Source: Arthrobacter agilis | GTDB taxonomy: Bacteria > Actinomycetota > Actinomycetes > Actinomycetales > Micrococcaceae | Assembly: GCF_030816075.1 (NCBI RefSeq) | Contig: NZ_JAUSXO010000001.1 | Location: 620,001-684,000, forward strand | Direction of reading: 5' to 3' | DNA: 64,000 bases | Part shown: piece by piece, positions 1 to 9,853 of the stretch | Position numbering within the stretch: position 1 is the first letter of the stretch | Layout of the letters: the number at the start of each line of letters is the position of its first letter | Translations under genes and position numbers: made by a program | Notes under the pieces: model-generated | What the model was told of the DNA's origin: nothing | The model's database searches: none | What the model saw: the letters and a program-made list of their open reading frames with translations, nothing else

Positions 1-2
1 AG

Positions 3-1379
3 GTCTCGGGGCGAGCCTTCGAGTCCGAGGCCGTGCCGACCCTGACGTTCCCATGGCCTCCCCGTGAACGGTCGGATTTTCTTCGACGGGTTCTCGCCGT
101 CGCGCAGGATGACCGGAACGCACATGCGGAGACGGACGCCATCCTGGACTTCATCGAGCACCTGCGTCAGTGTGATGCGCTTTTGGTCGCGGGTGGTGGC
201 AACATGAATTCGCTGTACGGGTGGCTGCTGTATGAGCGGGTCGCCGCGGTCCGTATCGCTCGGGCGCTCGGCCTGCGCGTCGTCGTTTCCGGCCAGACGC
301 TCGGGCCCGACCTGCACGGGCCCGACCGGGATGCGGCACGTACTCTCCTCGAGTCCGCGGATCTCACCGGGGCCCGGGAGTCGGACTCCCTGCAGCTCAT
401 GCGGGACCTGGCCCCGGACGCGGCGGTGCGTCCCTGCCTCGACGACGCCTCCTTCATGGCGGTTGCCGGCCGGGAGAACGCCCCCGCGTCACGGCTGGAG
501 TCGACCGGCAAAGCGGGTGATCTGCCCGCGGGGCCCTATATCGCTGCGACAATTTCACCCGGCCACGGCGAGGTGGACCGGGAGGCTTACCTGTCCGCCC
601 TCGCCTCCGCGCTCGACGACGCCTCCGAGCTCACAGGGCACCCGGTCGTGTTCCTCCCGCACATGGCCACACCGGGTGAGGGCGATGTGGACGAACACAT
701 GCATCAGGACATCGCTGCCCGGATGAGGAGCAGAAGGGTCGTACTCCTGCCCATCCAGGACGCATACCGGACACTCGATCTCACGCGCGATGCGGCCCTG
801 GTGATCACCTCCCGGTATCACCCGGTGGTGTTCGCGCTCGAGGCCGGGGTGCCCGTCGTCGCGCTGGTGGCCGAAGCGTACAGCGACGTGCGGATCAGGG
901 GAGCCCTTCACAATTGGGGGCTGGAGAACCTGGCCCTGACACTTCCGTCCCTGCTCGATGGCACCCTGACCGAGGCAGTGAACGATGTGTGGGCCAGAAG
1001 GGATGTCCTGTCGTCCTATCTGGCAGCCGCACGTGCGTCCCGCTTGGACCGACATCGCCAGTGGTGGGACGACGTGGCCTCGACGCTGGGGGGTAGGACC
1101 CCCGACAGCGTGCCGGCCTCGCTGGAGGTGCATGCACTGCCGTCCTTCGACCCGGCGTGGCAGGCCCGAGCCGCTGCCTCCGCCCTCGTATTCCTGCCCA
1201 CAGCGGCGGCATCGACGATGTGGCGGATCGAGAACGAGCACCTGCGCGGGGAGGTCGAAGCCCTCGCCGGCGAACGGGACGACGCACGTGATGAGTTGTC
1301 GGCCTGGTTCGAATCACGGTCCTTCAAGCTTGCCCGAAAGGTAGCGGCAGTGGCATCAGTTACAAGGCGGCGTCGATGA
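3..1379 (+). CDS. polysaccharide pyruvyl transferase family protein (5' partial)
   Basis: Likely transfers a pyruvyl ketal from phosphoenolpyruvate onto a cell-surface polysaccharide in the cytoplasm. The reading frame is open to the window edge, so the true start lies upstream; the GTG at 33 is only the first start codon inside the window. The glycine-rich LLVAGGGNMNS stretch (about residue 50 from that GTG), the GLRVVVSGQTLGP segment and the ITSRYHPVVFALEAGVPVV segment near residue 260 are the usual landmarks of the family. The last 50 residues look helical and coiled. The stop overlaps the ATG of the following glycosyltransferase by 4 bases, so the two are co-translated in a surface glycan operon. 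The family is fairly sure; donor and acceptor are unknown. Confidence 0.75.
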   Translation, partial: VSGRAFESEAVPTLTFPWPPRERSDFLRRVLAVAQDDRNAHAETDAILDFIEHLRQCDALLVAGGGNMNSLYGWLLYERVAAVRIARALGLRVVVSGQTLGPDLHGPDRDAARTLLESADLTGARESDSLQLMRDLAPDAAVRPCLDDASFMAVAGRENAPASRLESTGKAGDLPAGPYIAATISPGHGEVDREAYLSALASALDDASELTGHPVVFLPHMATPGEGDVDEHMHQDIAARMRSRRVVLLPIQDAYRTLDLTRDAALVITSRYHPVVFALEAGVPVVALVAEAYSDVRIRGALHNWGLENLALTLPSLLDGTLTEAVNDVWARRDVLSSYLAAARASRLDRHRQWWDDVASTLGGRTPDSVPASLEVHALPSFDPAWQARAAASALVFLPTAAASTMWRIENEHLRGEVEALAGERDDARDELSAWFESRSFKLARKVAAVASVTRRRR

Positions 1380-2383
1380 GCGGACCGCTGGCGGCACAGG
1401 TCGCCGTCATCATGCGCACGAAGGACCGACCGGTCCTCCTGAAACGGGCGGTCGACGACGTCCTACGGCAGAATCTGCAGGATTGGCATCTCGTCATCGT
1501 CAACGACGGCGGGGCACCGGATCCCGTGGACTCCCTCATTGCTGCCAACTCCGGTCGGTTCCGTGATCGCGTCACGATCCTCCACCACCACGAGAGCCGG
1601 GGGATGGAAGCGGCGTCGAACGCGGGCATCGCCGCCAGCGCGTCTTCGTACGTGGCCATCCACGACGACGACGACTCATGGCACCCCGACTTCCTCGCGC
1701 GCACCGTGAGCTACCTGGAGACCAGCCCCGACGCCGGCGTAGGCGTCCGTACCGAGATCGTCCACGAGCGGATCGAGGACGACCGGGTCATCGAGACCGG
1801 CAGGGCGCCCTTCTCGCCCGAGATCCGGGAGCTCATGCTCAGCGATGCGCTGCGCTACAACCGGTGCGTGCCCATCGGCCTGCTCTATCGACGGAAGCTC
1901 CACACGGAGGTCGGCGGCTACGACGAGACCCTCGGGGCGGTCGGTGACTGGGAGTTCCAGTTGCGCGTCCTCCAGCACCACACGCTCGGCTTCATCGACG
2001 GTGAGCCGCTGGCGTTCTGGCACCACCGTCATGATGCGCAGGGCCCCAGCGGCAACAGCTTCCTCGCCGGCAAGAACGACCACCTGTATTTCGACAAGTA
2101 CGTTCGGGAACGTCACCTCCACGAATACGCGGCAGCGCACGGCTTGGGCGCGTTGCTCTATCTCGCCGGTGCCGGCAAGGAACAGACGGACCAGCTCCAT
2201 CACCGGTTGAACTACTCCGATGAGCTGCTCCGCGACCTCCAGTCACGCTCGGACCGGATCGAGGAGAGCCTCCGCCACCTGGAGGCCGCCGTGAGCGACG
2301 CGAGCCTGGTGAGTCTGCTCCGCCGCCGGTACCGCAGGCTCAAGGATCGTGTGCGGGAACGTCGCGGGGACGACCCGCGATAG
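1376..2383 (+). CDS. glycosyltransferase family 2 protein
   Basis: Inverting GT-A glycosyltransferase, probably building an exported or cell-wall polysaccharide on the cytoplasmic side. The N-terminus (VAVIMRTKDRPVLL) and LVIVNDGG are the nucleotide-sugar binding strands. HDDDDSW at about residues 96-102 is the metal-binding DXD region. VGDWEFQLRV near residue 188 matches the usual ED-type acceptor/base region. From about residue 275 to the end the chain is charged and helical, probably coiled coil. The ATG overlaps the upstream stop (ATGA), indicating coupling with the pyruvyl transferase. A hairpin just after the stop probably ends the transcript. Sugar specificity cannot be read from the sequence. 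Confidence 0.85.
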   Translation: MSGPLAAQVAVIMRTKDRPVLLKRAVDDVLRQNLQDWHLVIVNDGGAPDPVDSLIAANSGRFRDRVTILHHHESRGMEAASNAGIAASASSYVAIHDDDDSWHPDFLARTVSYLETSPDAGVGVRTEIVHERIEDDRVIETGRAPFSPEIRELMLSDALRYNRCVPIGLLYRRKLHTEVGGYDETLGAVGDWEFQLRVLQHHTLGFIDGEPLAFWHHRHDAQGPSGNSFLAGKNDHLYFDKYVRERHLHEYAAAHGLGALLYLAGAGKEQTDQLHHRLNYSDELLRDLQSRSDRIEESLRHLEAAVSDASLVSLLRRRYRRLKDRVRERRGDDPR

Positions 2384-2423
2384 CTGGTCCTCGCCACCGA
2401 TGAGGCGGCCGTCGAACACACAA

Positions 2424-2457
2424 CAGCAGCCACGCGCTGGGTTGCGCATGGCTGCTG
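2424..2457. terminator. bidirectional terminator hairpin between convergent genes
   Basis: The arms CAGCAGCCA (2424-2432) and TGGCTGCTG (2449-2457) pair perfectly. After one mismatch there is an inner GCGC/GCGC stem and a TGGGTT loop. It lies between the convergent ends of the glycosyltransferase (2383) and the polysaccharide deacetylase (2478), where a shared terminator is expected. There is no T-run, as is common in this phylum. Confidence 0.6.
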
Positions 2458-2477
2458 CTGGTGCTTACCACCTACGG

Positions 2478-4457
2478 TCAGGGTGTGCCGGCGGCCCGAT
2501 AGAGGAACGCCGCCATCGCATCACGAGCCACGGGTTGCAGGGCCCGGTAGGTGCGGGTCCCGTTCGCCTCCGTCCAACCGGTGCTGATTCCCTGAGCTGA
2601 CAGCCAGGACATCTCCTTGTAGAACAGCTGGTTGGTAGCGATGTCCGCGAACGGTGAAGCCGCGGGAGCCGAGTAGGCGGGGGAGCCGCCGGCCCGATAG
2701 AGGAACGCGGCCATCGCGTCACGGTTCACGGGTTGCAGGGCCCGGTAGGTGCGGGTCCCGTTCGCTTCCACCCAGCCGGTGCTGATACCCCGGGACGCGA
2801 GCCACGAGATCTCCTTGTAGAACAGCTGGCTGGTGCTGATATCTGCGAACGGCGAGACAGCGGGGGGCGTGTAGTTCGGTGAGCCTGCTGCCCGGTAGAG
2901 GAACGCGGCCATCGCATCCCGGTTGACGGGTTGCAGGGCCCGGTAGGTGCGGGTCCCGTTGGCCTCGGTCCAGCCGGTGCTGATGCCGAGGACGGAGAGC
3001 CAGGACATCTCCTTGTAGAACAGCTGGTTCGTGGCGATGTCCGTGAACGGTGACACCGCCGGAGGCGCATAAGGCGCCCCTGTCAGTTCATAGTCATCCG
3101 TGGTGAGGGTGCCGTCGCTGGTCAGGTTCAGGCCCATACTGATTGCCGTAGCGCCTGCCGGCAGCGGAGGTGTCGTGAAGGTGGTCTGGGTCCAGTCCGT
3201 CGCAGCGTTGAAGAACGGGCTGGAAGTCCAGTAGCTCCAGGTGCCCAGTCCGGTCCTGTAGTACACCTCGAACTGCGTCGGAGCGGAGGACGTGTACCAG
3301 GCGCTCATCTGATAGGTGCGGCCAGCCTTCGCACTGGGTGCGCATTCACCGAGGTCATGCGTTGGAAGGAGCTTCGCATCCCCGGACACATATCCCGCCA
3401 TGGTCAGCTGCTGGGCGAAGCCACCGGTTCGGCCCGGTACCTGAGTGAAGGTCGGAGTGTTCGTCCCGAAGCCCCCATAGAACCAGCACTTCGGGACACC
3501 GGGGAGCGAGCCGGTCGTTTCGAGGCCCGGGTTGGCCAGCAGATTCCCCGTGGTGATCTGGGGCGGCACGGCGGGTCCTGCGACGGCCGGCTTCGTGGCG
3601 CCGGGGATGACGTCCCGCACCGTCTTGACCTCGATCCTCCCTGCCGCGACCTCATTCTTGAGCCACGTCGTGTACTCGGCGAAGACGGCACTACTGACGT
3701 TCAGCGGGTCGGTCGCGCTACCGATATGGTGGAAGGTCAGCTGGATCCATCCTCCACCCCCATTGACGGACTGCGTGACGACGTTCTGCAGGTCGGCCAG
3801 TGTCCAGGTGTTGTCGACCTGATCGGGCGCGCCGGTGTAGTACAGGTCGGCCGGGGGGATGGATTCGGCGACGGGGAATCCGGCAGATTCCGGATTCTTG
3901 TTCAGCACGTCGCCCAGGCCGCGAGCACTGTTGTATCCGCAATCCCGCACGATTGCTTTCACGGCATCGTTCGCCGATGCGAACGGATACGCGAAATTCC
4001 TGACGTCGAAACCCATATTGGTCAGGTTGACCCTGTCATTGCAGACCTGGCGTTTGGCTTCGTCGGCCCCTGCCGCCTGGAGGTCCGCGTGCGTCACGCT
4101 GTGTCCACCGATCTCGTGTCCGTCGTTCTGCAACGCCAGTGCCTCGGCGACGGTCATGTACGTGTCAGCATCGAGATAGCCGGAAGGAACGAAGAATGTT
4201 CCCCGCAGCCCCGCAGCCTTCAGGGTGTTGGCCGCGGCAATCTGATCAGCGTTGCCATCGTCGAACGTGAGGCTGACGATCGTGTTGGCGACGGCGTGTG
4301 CCGGCGCTGCGAATACTGCCCCGCCGAGCAGGCTGGCGGATACCGCCAGCACACTGCCCAGGGCCGTCCAACGCATGGAGCCCGAAGGGGCCCTGCGCAT
4401 CCGTCTGCGTCCGTGCTTCGGTCCCGCACCCGCGGGCCGCTCATCCCTTGTTTCCAT
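2478..4457 (-). CDS. secreted polysaccharide deacetylase with carbohydrate-binding-like region and three SLH-like repeats
   Basis: Extracellular metal-dependent deacetylase (carbohydrate esterase 4/NodB fold), 659 residues. A basic N-region and hydrophobic core end in APAHA at about residue 55, a signal peptide. The NodB domain follows at about 57-250 with TFDDG (64-68) and HSVTH (119-123), the metal ligands and catalytic base region. Residues about 305-460 look like a beta-sandwich carbohydrate-binding module starting NLLANPGLE. Residues about 465-659 are three 66-residue repeats of SLH type (SPFADI, FYKEMSWL, GISTGW, RDAMAAFLYRA), likely anchoring the enzyme to the cell wall. There is no LPXTG motif. 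It is monocistronic, facing the glycan genes. The substrate could be peptidoglycan, chitin or the strain's own surface polymer. Confidence 0.85.
   Translation of the reverse strand: METRDERPAGAGPKHGRRRMRRAPSGSMRWTALGSVLAVSASLLGGAVFAAPAHAVANTIVSLTFDDGNADQIAAANTLKAAGLRGTFFVPSGYLDADTYMTVAEALALQNDGHEIGGHSVTHADLQAAGADEAKRQVCNDRVNLTNMGFDVRNFAYPFASANDAVKAIVRDCGYNSARGLGDVLNKNPESAGFPVAESIPPADLYYTGAPDQVDNTWTLADLQNVVTQSVNGGGGWIQLTFHHIGSATDPLNVSSAVFAEYTTWLKNEVAAGRIEVKTVRDVIPGATKPAVAGPAVPPQITTGNLLANPGLETTGSLPGVPKCWFYGGFGTNTPTFTQVPGRTGGFAQQLTMAGYVSGDAKLLPTHDLGECAPSAKAGRTYQMSAWYTSSAPTQFEVYYRTGLGTWSYWTSSPFFNAATDWTQTTFTTPPLPAGATAISMGLNLTSDGTLTTDDYELTGAPYAPPAVSPFTDIATNQLFYKEMSWLSVLGISTGWTEANGTRTYRALQPVNRDAMAAFLYRAAGSPNYTPPAVSPFADISTSQLFYKEISWLASRGISTGWVEANGTRTYRALQPVNRDAMAAFLYRAGGSPAYSAPAASPFADIATNQLFYKEMSWLSAQGISTGWTEANGTRTYRALQPVARDAMAAFLYRAAGTP
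2481..3070 (-). repeat. three 198-bp direct repeats encoding SLH-like modules
   Basis: The segment CCTTGTAGAACAGCTGG (plus-strand reading) begins at 2615, 2813 and 3011, an exact 198-base period. The flanking sequence (CGGTAGGTGCGGGTCCCGTT and neighbours) is also near-identical between copies. Each unit encodes 66 residues of the deacetylase C-terminus. The high DNA identity suggests recent duplication or gene conversion, and the copy number could vary between strains. Confidence 0.85.
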
Positions 4458-4567
4458 ACCTGCACCCCGATGCTCCGCTCAGGGGGAAACCGGGTCTTCC
4501 GTAGGCTGCCGCGCATCAGGGACGATCCGCCCCCGATGACCAAGACCCGTTCTGCAACCACGCCATC

Positions 4568-4582
4568 CGATCCAATGGATCG
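4568..4582. promoter_or_regulatory. perfect 15-bp palindrome upstream of deacetylase gene
   Basis: CGATCCA, one central A, TGGATCG. It sits about 110 bases upstream of the minus-strand deacetylase start. It could be a repressor operator. There is no regulator gene nearby and no other copy was noticed in the window. Confidence 0.3.
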
Positions 4583-4753
4583 CATGACACCACGCTGTTT
4601 CCCCAGCTCATTTGTCAGGCCTTCATATTCGACCTGTGCTCGAAGCGTATTGAGTGGGGACGCCGGGGTCGCGAGTGGTCGCTACCCGAATTGATGCACC
4701 CTATGCGCGCCTTCTACTCGCTCCTACTTGGTTTCGAGTATCGCGTCGTCCAT

Positions 4754-4781
4754 GACGGGAGAAAGACGACGGGAGAAAAAC
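4754..4781. repeat. two tandem 14-bp direct repeats in intergenic DNA
   Basis: GACGGGAGAAAGAC is followed directly by GACGGGAGAAAAAC (13 of 14 identical). It lies between the divergent promoter of the deacetylase and the end of the biotin carboxylase gene. Purpose unknown; it may be an activator binding pair or simple slippage. Confidence 0.5.
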
Positions 4782-4889
4782 GGTGAAGGCCCCGGATTTG
4801 TACGGGAATTGTGCACAGCACTCTTATCCTGAACGAATGCTGTGAAATGTCCGAAGAAGGGCGCGACGCATTCCTCGGCCAGCCTGCGG

Positions 4890-6725
<1,836 letters not shown>

Positions 6726-6754
6726 GGGGCGTGGACTCCTTTTTCTCCGTTCGG

Positions 6755-6760
6755 AGCCTA
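6755..6760 (-). promoter_or_regulatory. candidate -10 element of the biotin carboxylase gene
   Basis: On the minus strand TAGGCT fits the TANNNT pattern of actinobacterial vegetative promoters. It would give a leader of about 20-25 bases before the RBS at AAAGGAG. No good -35 hexamer is visible, so this rests on position and a short match. Confidence 0.3.
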
Positions 6761-6821
6761 ACCCGATTTGGTGGCTTCCGCCCATGAATCGTGTCGAAGG
6801 GGAGTGTTGCCGGGCGATCTT

Positions 6822-6838
6822 TTGTAGGGAACCTACAA
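6822..6838. promoter_or_regulatory. 17-bp operator-like palindrome TTGTAGG-N3-CCTACAA
   Basis: A perfect 7-3-7 inverted repeat about 100 bases upstream of the biotin carboxylase start. Its right arm overlaps the stop codon of the preceding maf gene. A matching 7-3-7 element (TTGTAGG-N3-TCTACAG) lies upstream of the carboxyltransferase gene at 25866-25882. No T-run follows on either strand, so a terminator is less likely than a protein-binding site. See findings. Confidence 0.55.
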
Positions 6839-7465
6839 GGCTGGAGCGTGCGCCCAGAGTTCGGTGACGGAGACGCCGGCCGCGTGCAGGAGGGCGCGCA
6901 GCGTGGAGATGCTCAGCCCGACGACGGCATGCGGATCGCCGTCCACACGCTCGATGAAGGCACCGCCGAGCCCGTCGATGGTGAACGACCCGGCACAGTG
7001 CAGGGGTTCACCGCTGGCCACGTACGCCTCGACCTCGGCGTCGGTCATGGCCCCGAAGTGGACGGTCGCCGAGGACACCGCGCCGATCGTGGCGCCCGAT
7101 CCGCCGTCGCGCGTGTCCACGAGCCAGTGGCCGGTGTGCAGGACGCCGGAGCGCCCGCGCATCCGGCGGATGCGCTCGATCGCCACGGCGGGCTCGTAGG
7201 GCTTGCCGTGCGCCTCGCCGTCGAACTCGAACACGGAGTCGCAGCCGAGCACGAGCGCGTCCTCGGCATCGTCGAGGGCTGCGACGGCCTCGGCCTTGGC
7301 CCGCGCGAGGAGCAGGGATGTGTCATGAGGGTCGAGCTGCCCGTAGGCGGCGACGACGGCGGGTTCGTCGACGTCGGAGACGAGGATCGCATGGCCGATT
7401 CCCGCCTCGGTCAGGAGCTTGGTGCGGGCAGGGGACTTGGAGGCGAGGATCAGGCGGGCCGTCAT
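6833..7465 (-). CDS. maf: Maf family nucleotide pyrophosphatase
   Basis: House-cleaning nucleoside-triphosphate pyrophosphatase that hydrolyses non-canonical or modified nucleotides; Maf is also linked to septum control. The N-terminus [18 protein letters not shown] is the family signature. [18 protein letters not shown] near residue 80 holds the conserved metal/base region, and the [15 protein letters not shown] segment near 160 is typical of the C-terminal half. Length (210 residues) is normal. Its stop lies inside the palindrome that precedes the biotin carboxylase gene, and the pair may be transcribed together. Confidence 0.92.
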   Translation of the reverse strand: MTARLILASKSPARTKLLTEAGIGHAILVSDVDEPAVVAAYGQLDPHDTSLLLARAKAEAVAALDDAEDALVLGCDSVFEFDGEAHGKPYEPAVAIERIRRMRGRSGVLHTGHWLVDTRDGGSGATIGAVSSATVHFGAMTDAEVEAYVASGEPLHCAGSFTIDGLGGAFIERVDGDPHAVVGLSISTLRALLHAAGVSVTELWAHAPAL

Positions 7466-7504
7466 GCTCCAAGCCTAGGGGTAGCCGCCGCTCACGGCGC
7501 CTGT

Positions 7505-7534
7505 CGGTCCCGCCCCGGGATCGGGACGGGACCG
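7505..7534 (-). terminator. terminator-like hairpin after the secreted AMIN-like gene
   Basis: CGGTCCCG (7505-7512) pairs with CGGGACCG (7527-7534), with further partial pairing inside. It lies 9 bases beyond the stop of the minus-strand gene ending at 7543 and before maf. Confidence 0.45.
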
Positions 7535-7542
7535 CAGGAGTC

Positions 7543-8139
7543 TCACCAGCGGTGCGCGACGTCGACCACCACCCTCGAGCCGCCGTCGCGTCCCGGCAGG
7601 ACGGTCACGCGGACGGGCAGCCGTGCCCGCACCCCGACGCCGAAGGTCGTCCAGCCCTCGTAGCTGCCCGCCAGGGCGACCTGCCGGAAGGTCGAGTACC
7701 CGCGCACGTCGACGAGCTCGTCGCGATCGTCGGGCTGGTAGGTCGCCTGGCCGTCGTCGTCGTAGGCGGGCGCGATGACGGTCACGACGAGCCGGGCGCC
7801 GCCGCGGAGCGGGACGACCGCGCCGGAGCCGGGCTGGCGGACCGCGTCGGTGTACCGGACGCGGTAGCCGGGCGCACTGCCCCGGGTGTCGATGACGAGG
7901 CGGTCGAAGCAGTCGTGCCGCCCGGACCGGACGTTGGTGATGGGAGCGGAGTAGGAGGAGGACGTGGCGGCCTTCGCCGTCGATCCCCATGAGATGTCGC
8001 AGTAAGCGGCGGATGCCGGCGGAGCCCCTGCGAGGCCGAGGCCTCCTGCAAGGGCGAGTGCGGCGAGTGCGGCGGGGAATCTCCCCGCCTTGCGCGATGT
8101 GATCATGGCGCACCACCTGGTCGAGCTGGATAGGTGCAT
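7543..8139 (-). CDS. secreted AMIN-like domain protein, function unknown
   Basis: Small exported protein of 198 residues. Its signal peptide has hydrophobic core AALAALALAGGLGLAGA and a probable cleavage after ASA. The mature part has a short Cys/Trp start, then VRSGRHDCFDRLVIDTRG and a beta-rich domain ending VVVDVAHRW, resembling the AMIN-like beta domains of many actinobacterial secreted proteins. The ATG at 8139 has GGGAGG at good distance; an alternative ATG at 8106 (187 residues) gives a shorter signal peptide but a weaker RBS. No enzymatic motif is visible. The two cysteines (about 47 and 77) could form a disulfide. It stands alone between two hairpins. Confidence 0.7.
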   Translation of the reverse strand: MHLSSSTRWCAMITSRKAGRFPAALAALALAGGLGLAGAPPASAAYCDISWGSTAKAATSSSYSAPITNVRSGRHDCFDRLVIDTRGSAPGYRVRYTDAVRQPGSGAVVPLRGGARLVVTVIAPAYDDDGQATYQPDDRDELVDVRGYSTFRQVALAGSYEGWTTFGVGVRARLPVRVTVLPGRDGGSRVVVDVAHRW

Positions 8140-8214
8140 CCATGGTCCTCCCGCCGCCGGGGGAAAGCGCCGCCGCGGGGCGAAACGGCGCCGAATCGTT
8201 AGCCGGGAACGACG

Positions 8215-8248
8215 GACGGCCCGCCCCGGTATACCGGGACGGGCCGTC
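8215..8248. terminator. long symmetrical terminator hairpin after the symporter gene
   Basis: GACGGCCCG (8215-8223) pairs with CGGGCCGTC (8240-8248). After one mismatch the inner CCCGGTA/TACCGGG completes a near-continuous 17-pair stem with almost no loop. It lies 16 bases past the stop of the minus-strand symporter gene, with no T-tract. Confidence 0.6.
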
Positions 8249-8264
8249 GGAAGGGGGCCGGCGG

Positions 8265-9695
8265 TCAGCGGGCCACGGAGGCGGAGATCCCGTCGTTCGG
8301 CGCGGCACCGTCCACGCTGTCTACGGTGTCCTGTTCGCTGTCGTCCGCGAACGGATCACCCGTGCGCCTGGCGTTGTAGAGGTCGAGATCCAGCAGCCGC
8401 TCGCGGCGGGAGACGATGGTCGGCACGAGCGCCTGGCCGGCGACGTTCACGGCGGTGCGGCCCATGTCGAGGATCGGGTCCACGGCCAGGAGCAGCCCGA
8501 CGCCGGCGAGGGGGAGTCCCAGCGTGGAGAGCGTGAGCGTCAGCATGACGACGGCACCGGTGGTCCCGGCGGTCGCCGCGGAGCCGAGCACCGACACGAG
8601 GGCGATCAGGAAGTACTGGGCCAGCGTGAGGTCGATGCCGAAGAACTGGGCGACGAAGATCGCCGCGATGGCGGGGTAGATGGCCGCGCAGCCGTCCATC
8701 TTCGTCGTCGCGCCGAGCGGCACGGCGAAGGAGGCGTACCCGCGGGGGACACCGAGGTTGCGTTCGGTGACGCGCTGCGTGAGCGGCAGGGTCCCTACCG
8801 AGGAGCGGGAGACGAATGCCAGCTGGATGGCGGGCCAGGCGCCCGAGAAGTACTGCCGGACCGACAGGCCGTGCGCCTTGATGAGCGCGGGGTAGACGGC
8901 GAACAGCACGAGGGCGAGGCCCACGTAGATGGCGAGCGTGAACTTGCCGAGGGAGCCGATGGTGTCCCAGCCGTAGACCGCCACGGCGTTGCCGATCAGG
9001 CCGATGGTGCCCAGCGGGGCGATCCGGATGATCCACCACAGGACCTTCTGGATGACCGCCAGGGCCGAGGCGTTGAAGGTCAGGAAGGTCTCGGCCTGCT
9101 TGCCCACCTTGAGGGCCGCGATGCCGACCGCGACGGCGACGACGAGCACCTGCAGCACGTTGAAGTTCAGCGCGGTGGTGACCGCTCCGGATTCGGCGAC
9201 GCTGGAGGATGCCTGGAGGCCGAGGAAGTTGGCGGGCACGAGTCCCGTCAGGAAGGCCCACCAGCTGCCCGTGCTGCCCGTGTACTCGGCGGGCTGTGTC
9301 GCGTCGGTCCCGGCGCCGGGCTGGAAGAGGACGCCGAGGCCGATGCCGATGACCACGGAGATCAGTGCCGTGATCGCGAACCAGAGCAGGGTCTGGCCGG
9401 CGAGGCGCGCCGCGTTGTTGACGGCGCGGAGGTTGGCGATGGAGCTGACCACAGCGGTGAAGATGAGCGGGACGACGGCGGCGCGCAGCAGGGCCACGTA
9501 GCTCGAGCCGAGCGTGGCGAGCGTGGTGCCGAGGCCGTTGGGCGTCTCCTTGGTGTGGCCCGTGTACTTGGCGAGGAGGCCGAGGGCGAGCCCGACGACG
9601 AGGGCTGCGATGATCTGGGGGCCGAAGGACGTCGCCCAGCGGGGCAAACGGCGCCGCGCGGGCGGGGAACTGGTTTCAGTAGACACGCCCGCCAC
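8265..9695 (-). CDS. dicarboxylate/amino acid:cation symporter (DAACS family)
   Basis: Sodium- or proton-coupled uptake of glutamate/aspartate or C4-dicarboxylates across the cytoplasmic membrane. About eight membrane helices plus re-entrant loops are visible. The family landmarks are the serine-rich SRSSVGTLPLT turn near residue 297, ATTKMDGCAAIYPAIAAIF near 333 (counterpart of the cation-binding NMDGT region), and the C-terminal VDPILDMGRTAVNVAGQAL helix with the Asp/Arg/Asn substrate-binding residues. The GTG at 9695 gives 476 residues; a second GTG at 9686 is equally possible because neither has a strong RBS. The basic N-terminal stretch before the first helix fits the inside-positive rule. 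Confidence 0.88.
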   Translation of the reverse strand: MAGVSTETSSPPARRRLPRWATSFGPQIIAALVVGLALGLLAKYTGHTKETPNGLGTTLATLGSSYVALLRAAVVPLIFTAVVSSIANLRAVNNAARLAGQTLLWFAITALISVVIGIGLGVLFQPGAGTDATQPAEYTGSTGSWWAFLTGLVPANFLGLQASSSVAESGAVTTALNFNVLQVLVVAVAVGIAALKVGKQAETFLTFNASALAVIQKVLWWIIRIAPLGTIGLIGNAVAVYGWDTIGSLGKFTLAIYVGLALVLFAVYPALIKAHGLSVRQYFSGAWPAIQLAFVSRSSVGTLPLTQRVTERNLGVPRGYASFAVPLGATTKMDGCAAIYPAIAAIFVAQFFGIDLTLAQYFLIALVSVLGSAATAGTTGAVVMLTLTLSTLGLPLAGVGLLLAVDPILDMGRTAVNVAGQALVPTIVSRRERLLDLDLYNARRTGDPFADDSEQDTVDSVDGAAPNDGISASVAR

Positions 9696-9807
9696 ACTAG
9701 GGGCGCCCCGTAGCAGGACGAAGCGGGAGTTGCGAAATGTTACCCGGCGCCCGTCCGCCGTCGTGCCCGGTCCGATCGTGCGCCCGCGCGGAGGCGGGGA
9801 ACGTCGG

Positions 9808-9835
9808 GCGGGCGGGGAGGGATCCCCCCGCCCGC
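9808..9835 (-). terminator. terminator-like GC-rich hairpin after the DUF885 gene
   Basis: GCGGGCGGGG (9808-9817) pairs with CCCCGCCCGC (9826-9835) around an 8-base loop. It lies about 20 bases downstream of the minus-strand DUF885 stop and upstream of the symporter start. Confidence 0.5.
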
Positions 9836-9853
9836 GTGTGACGAAGATCTACG

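Larger units (their letters stand above)
4458..4889. other. 432-base intergenic region upstream of the deacetylase
   Basis: No convincing gene is seen. It is less GC-rich than its surroundings, as expected for a promoter region. It holds an odd-centred palindrome at 4568-4582 (CGATCCA-A-TGGATCG), about 110 bases before the deacetylase start, which could be an operator. It also holds a tandem pair of 14-base direct repeats at 4754-4767 and 4768-4781 (GACGGGAGAAAGAC / GACGGGAGAAAAAC). A plus-strand reading frame crosses part of it but is a shadow of the deacetylase. Confidence 0.5.

Noticed and set aside
6822-6838. Palindrome as a maf terminator
   Set aside because: The stem is short with no T-run, and the same arm sequence recurs at the other carboxylase promoter, which fits an operator better.
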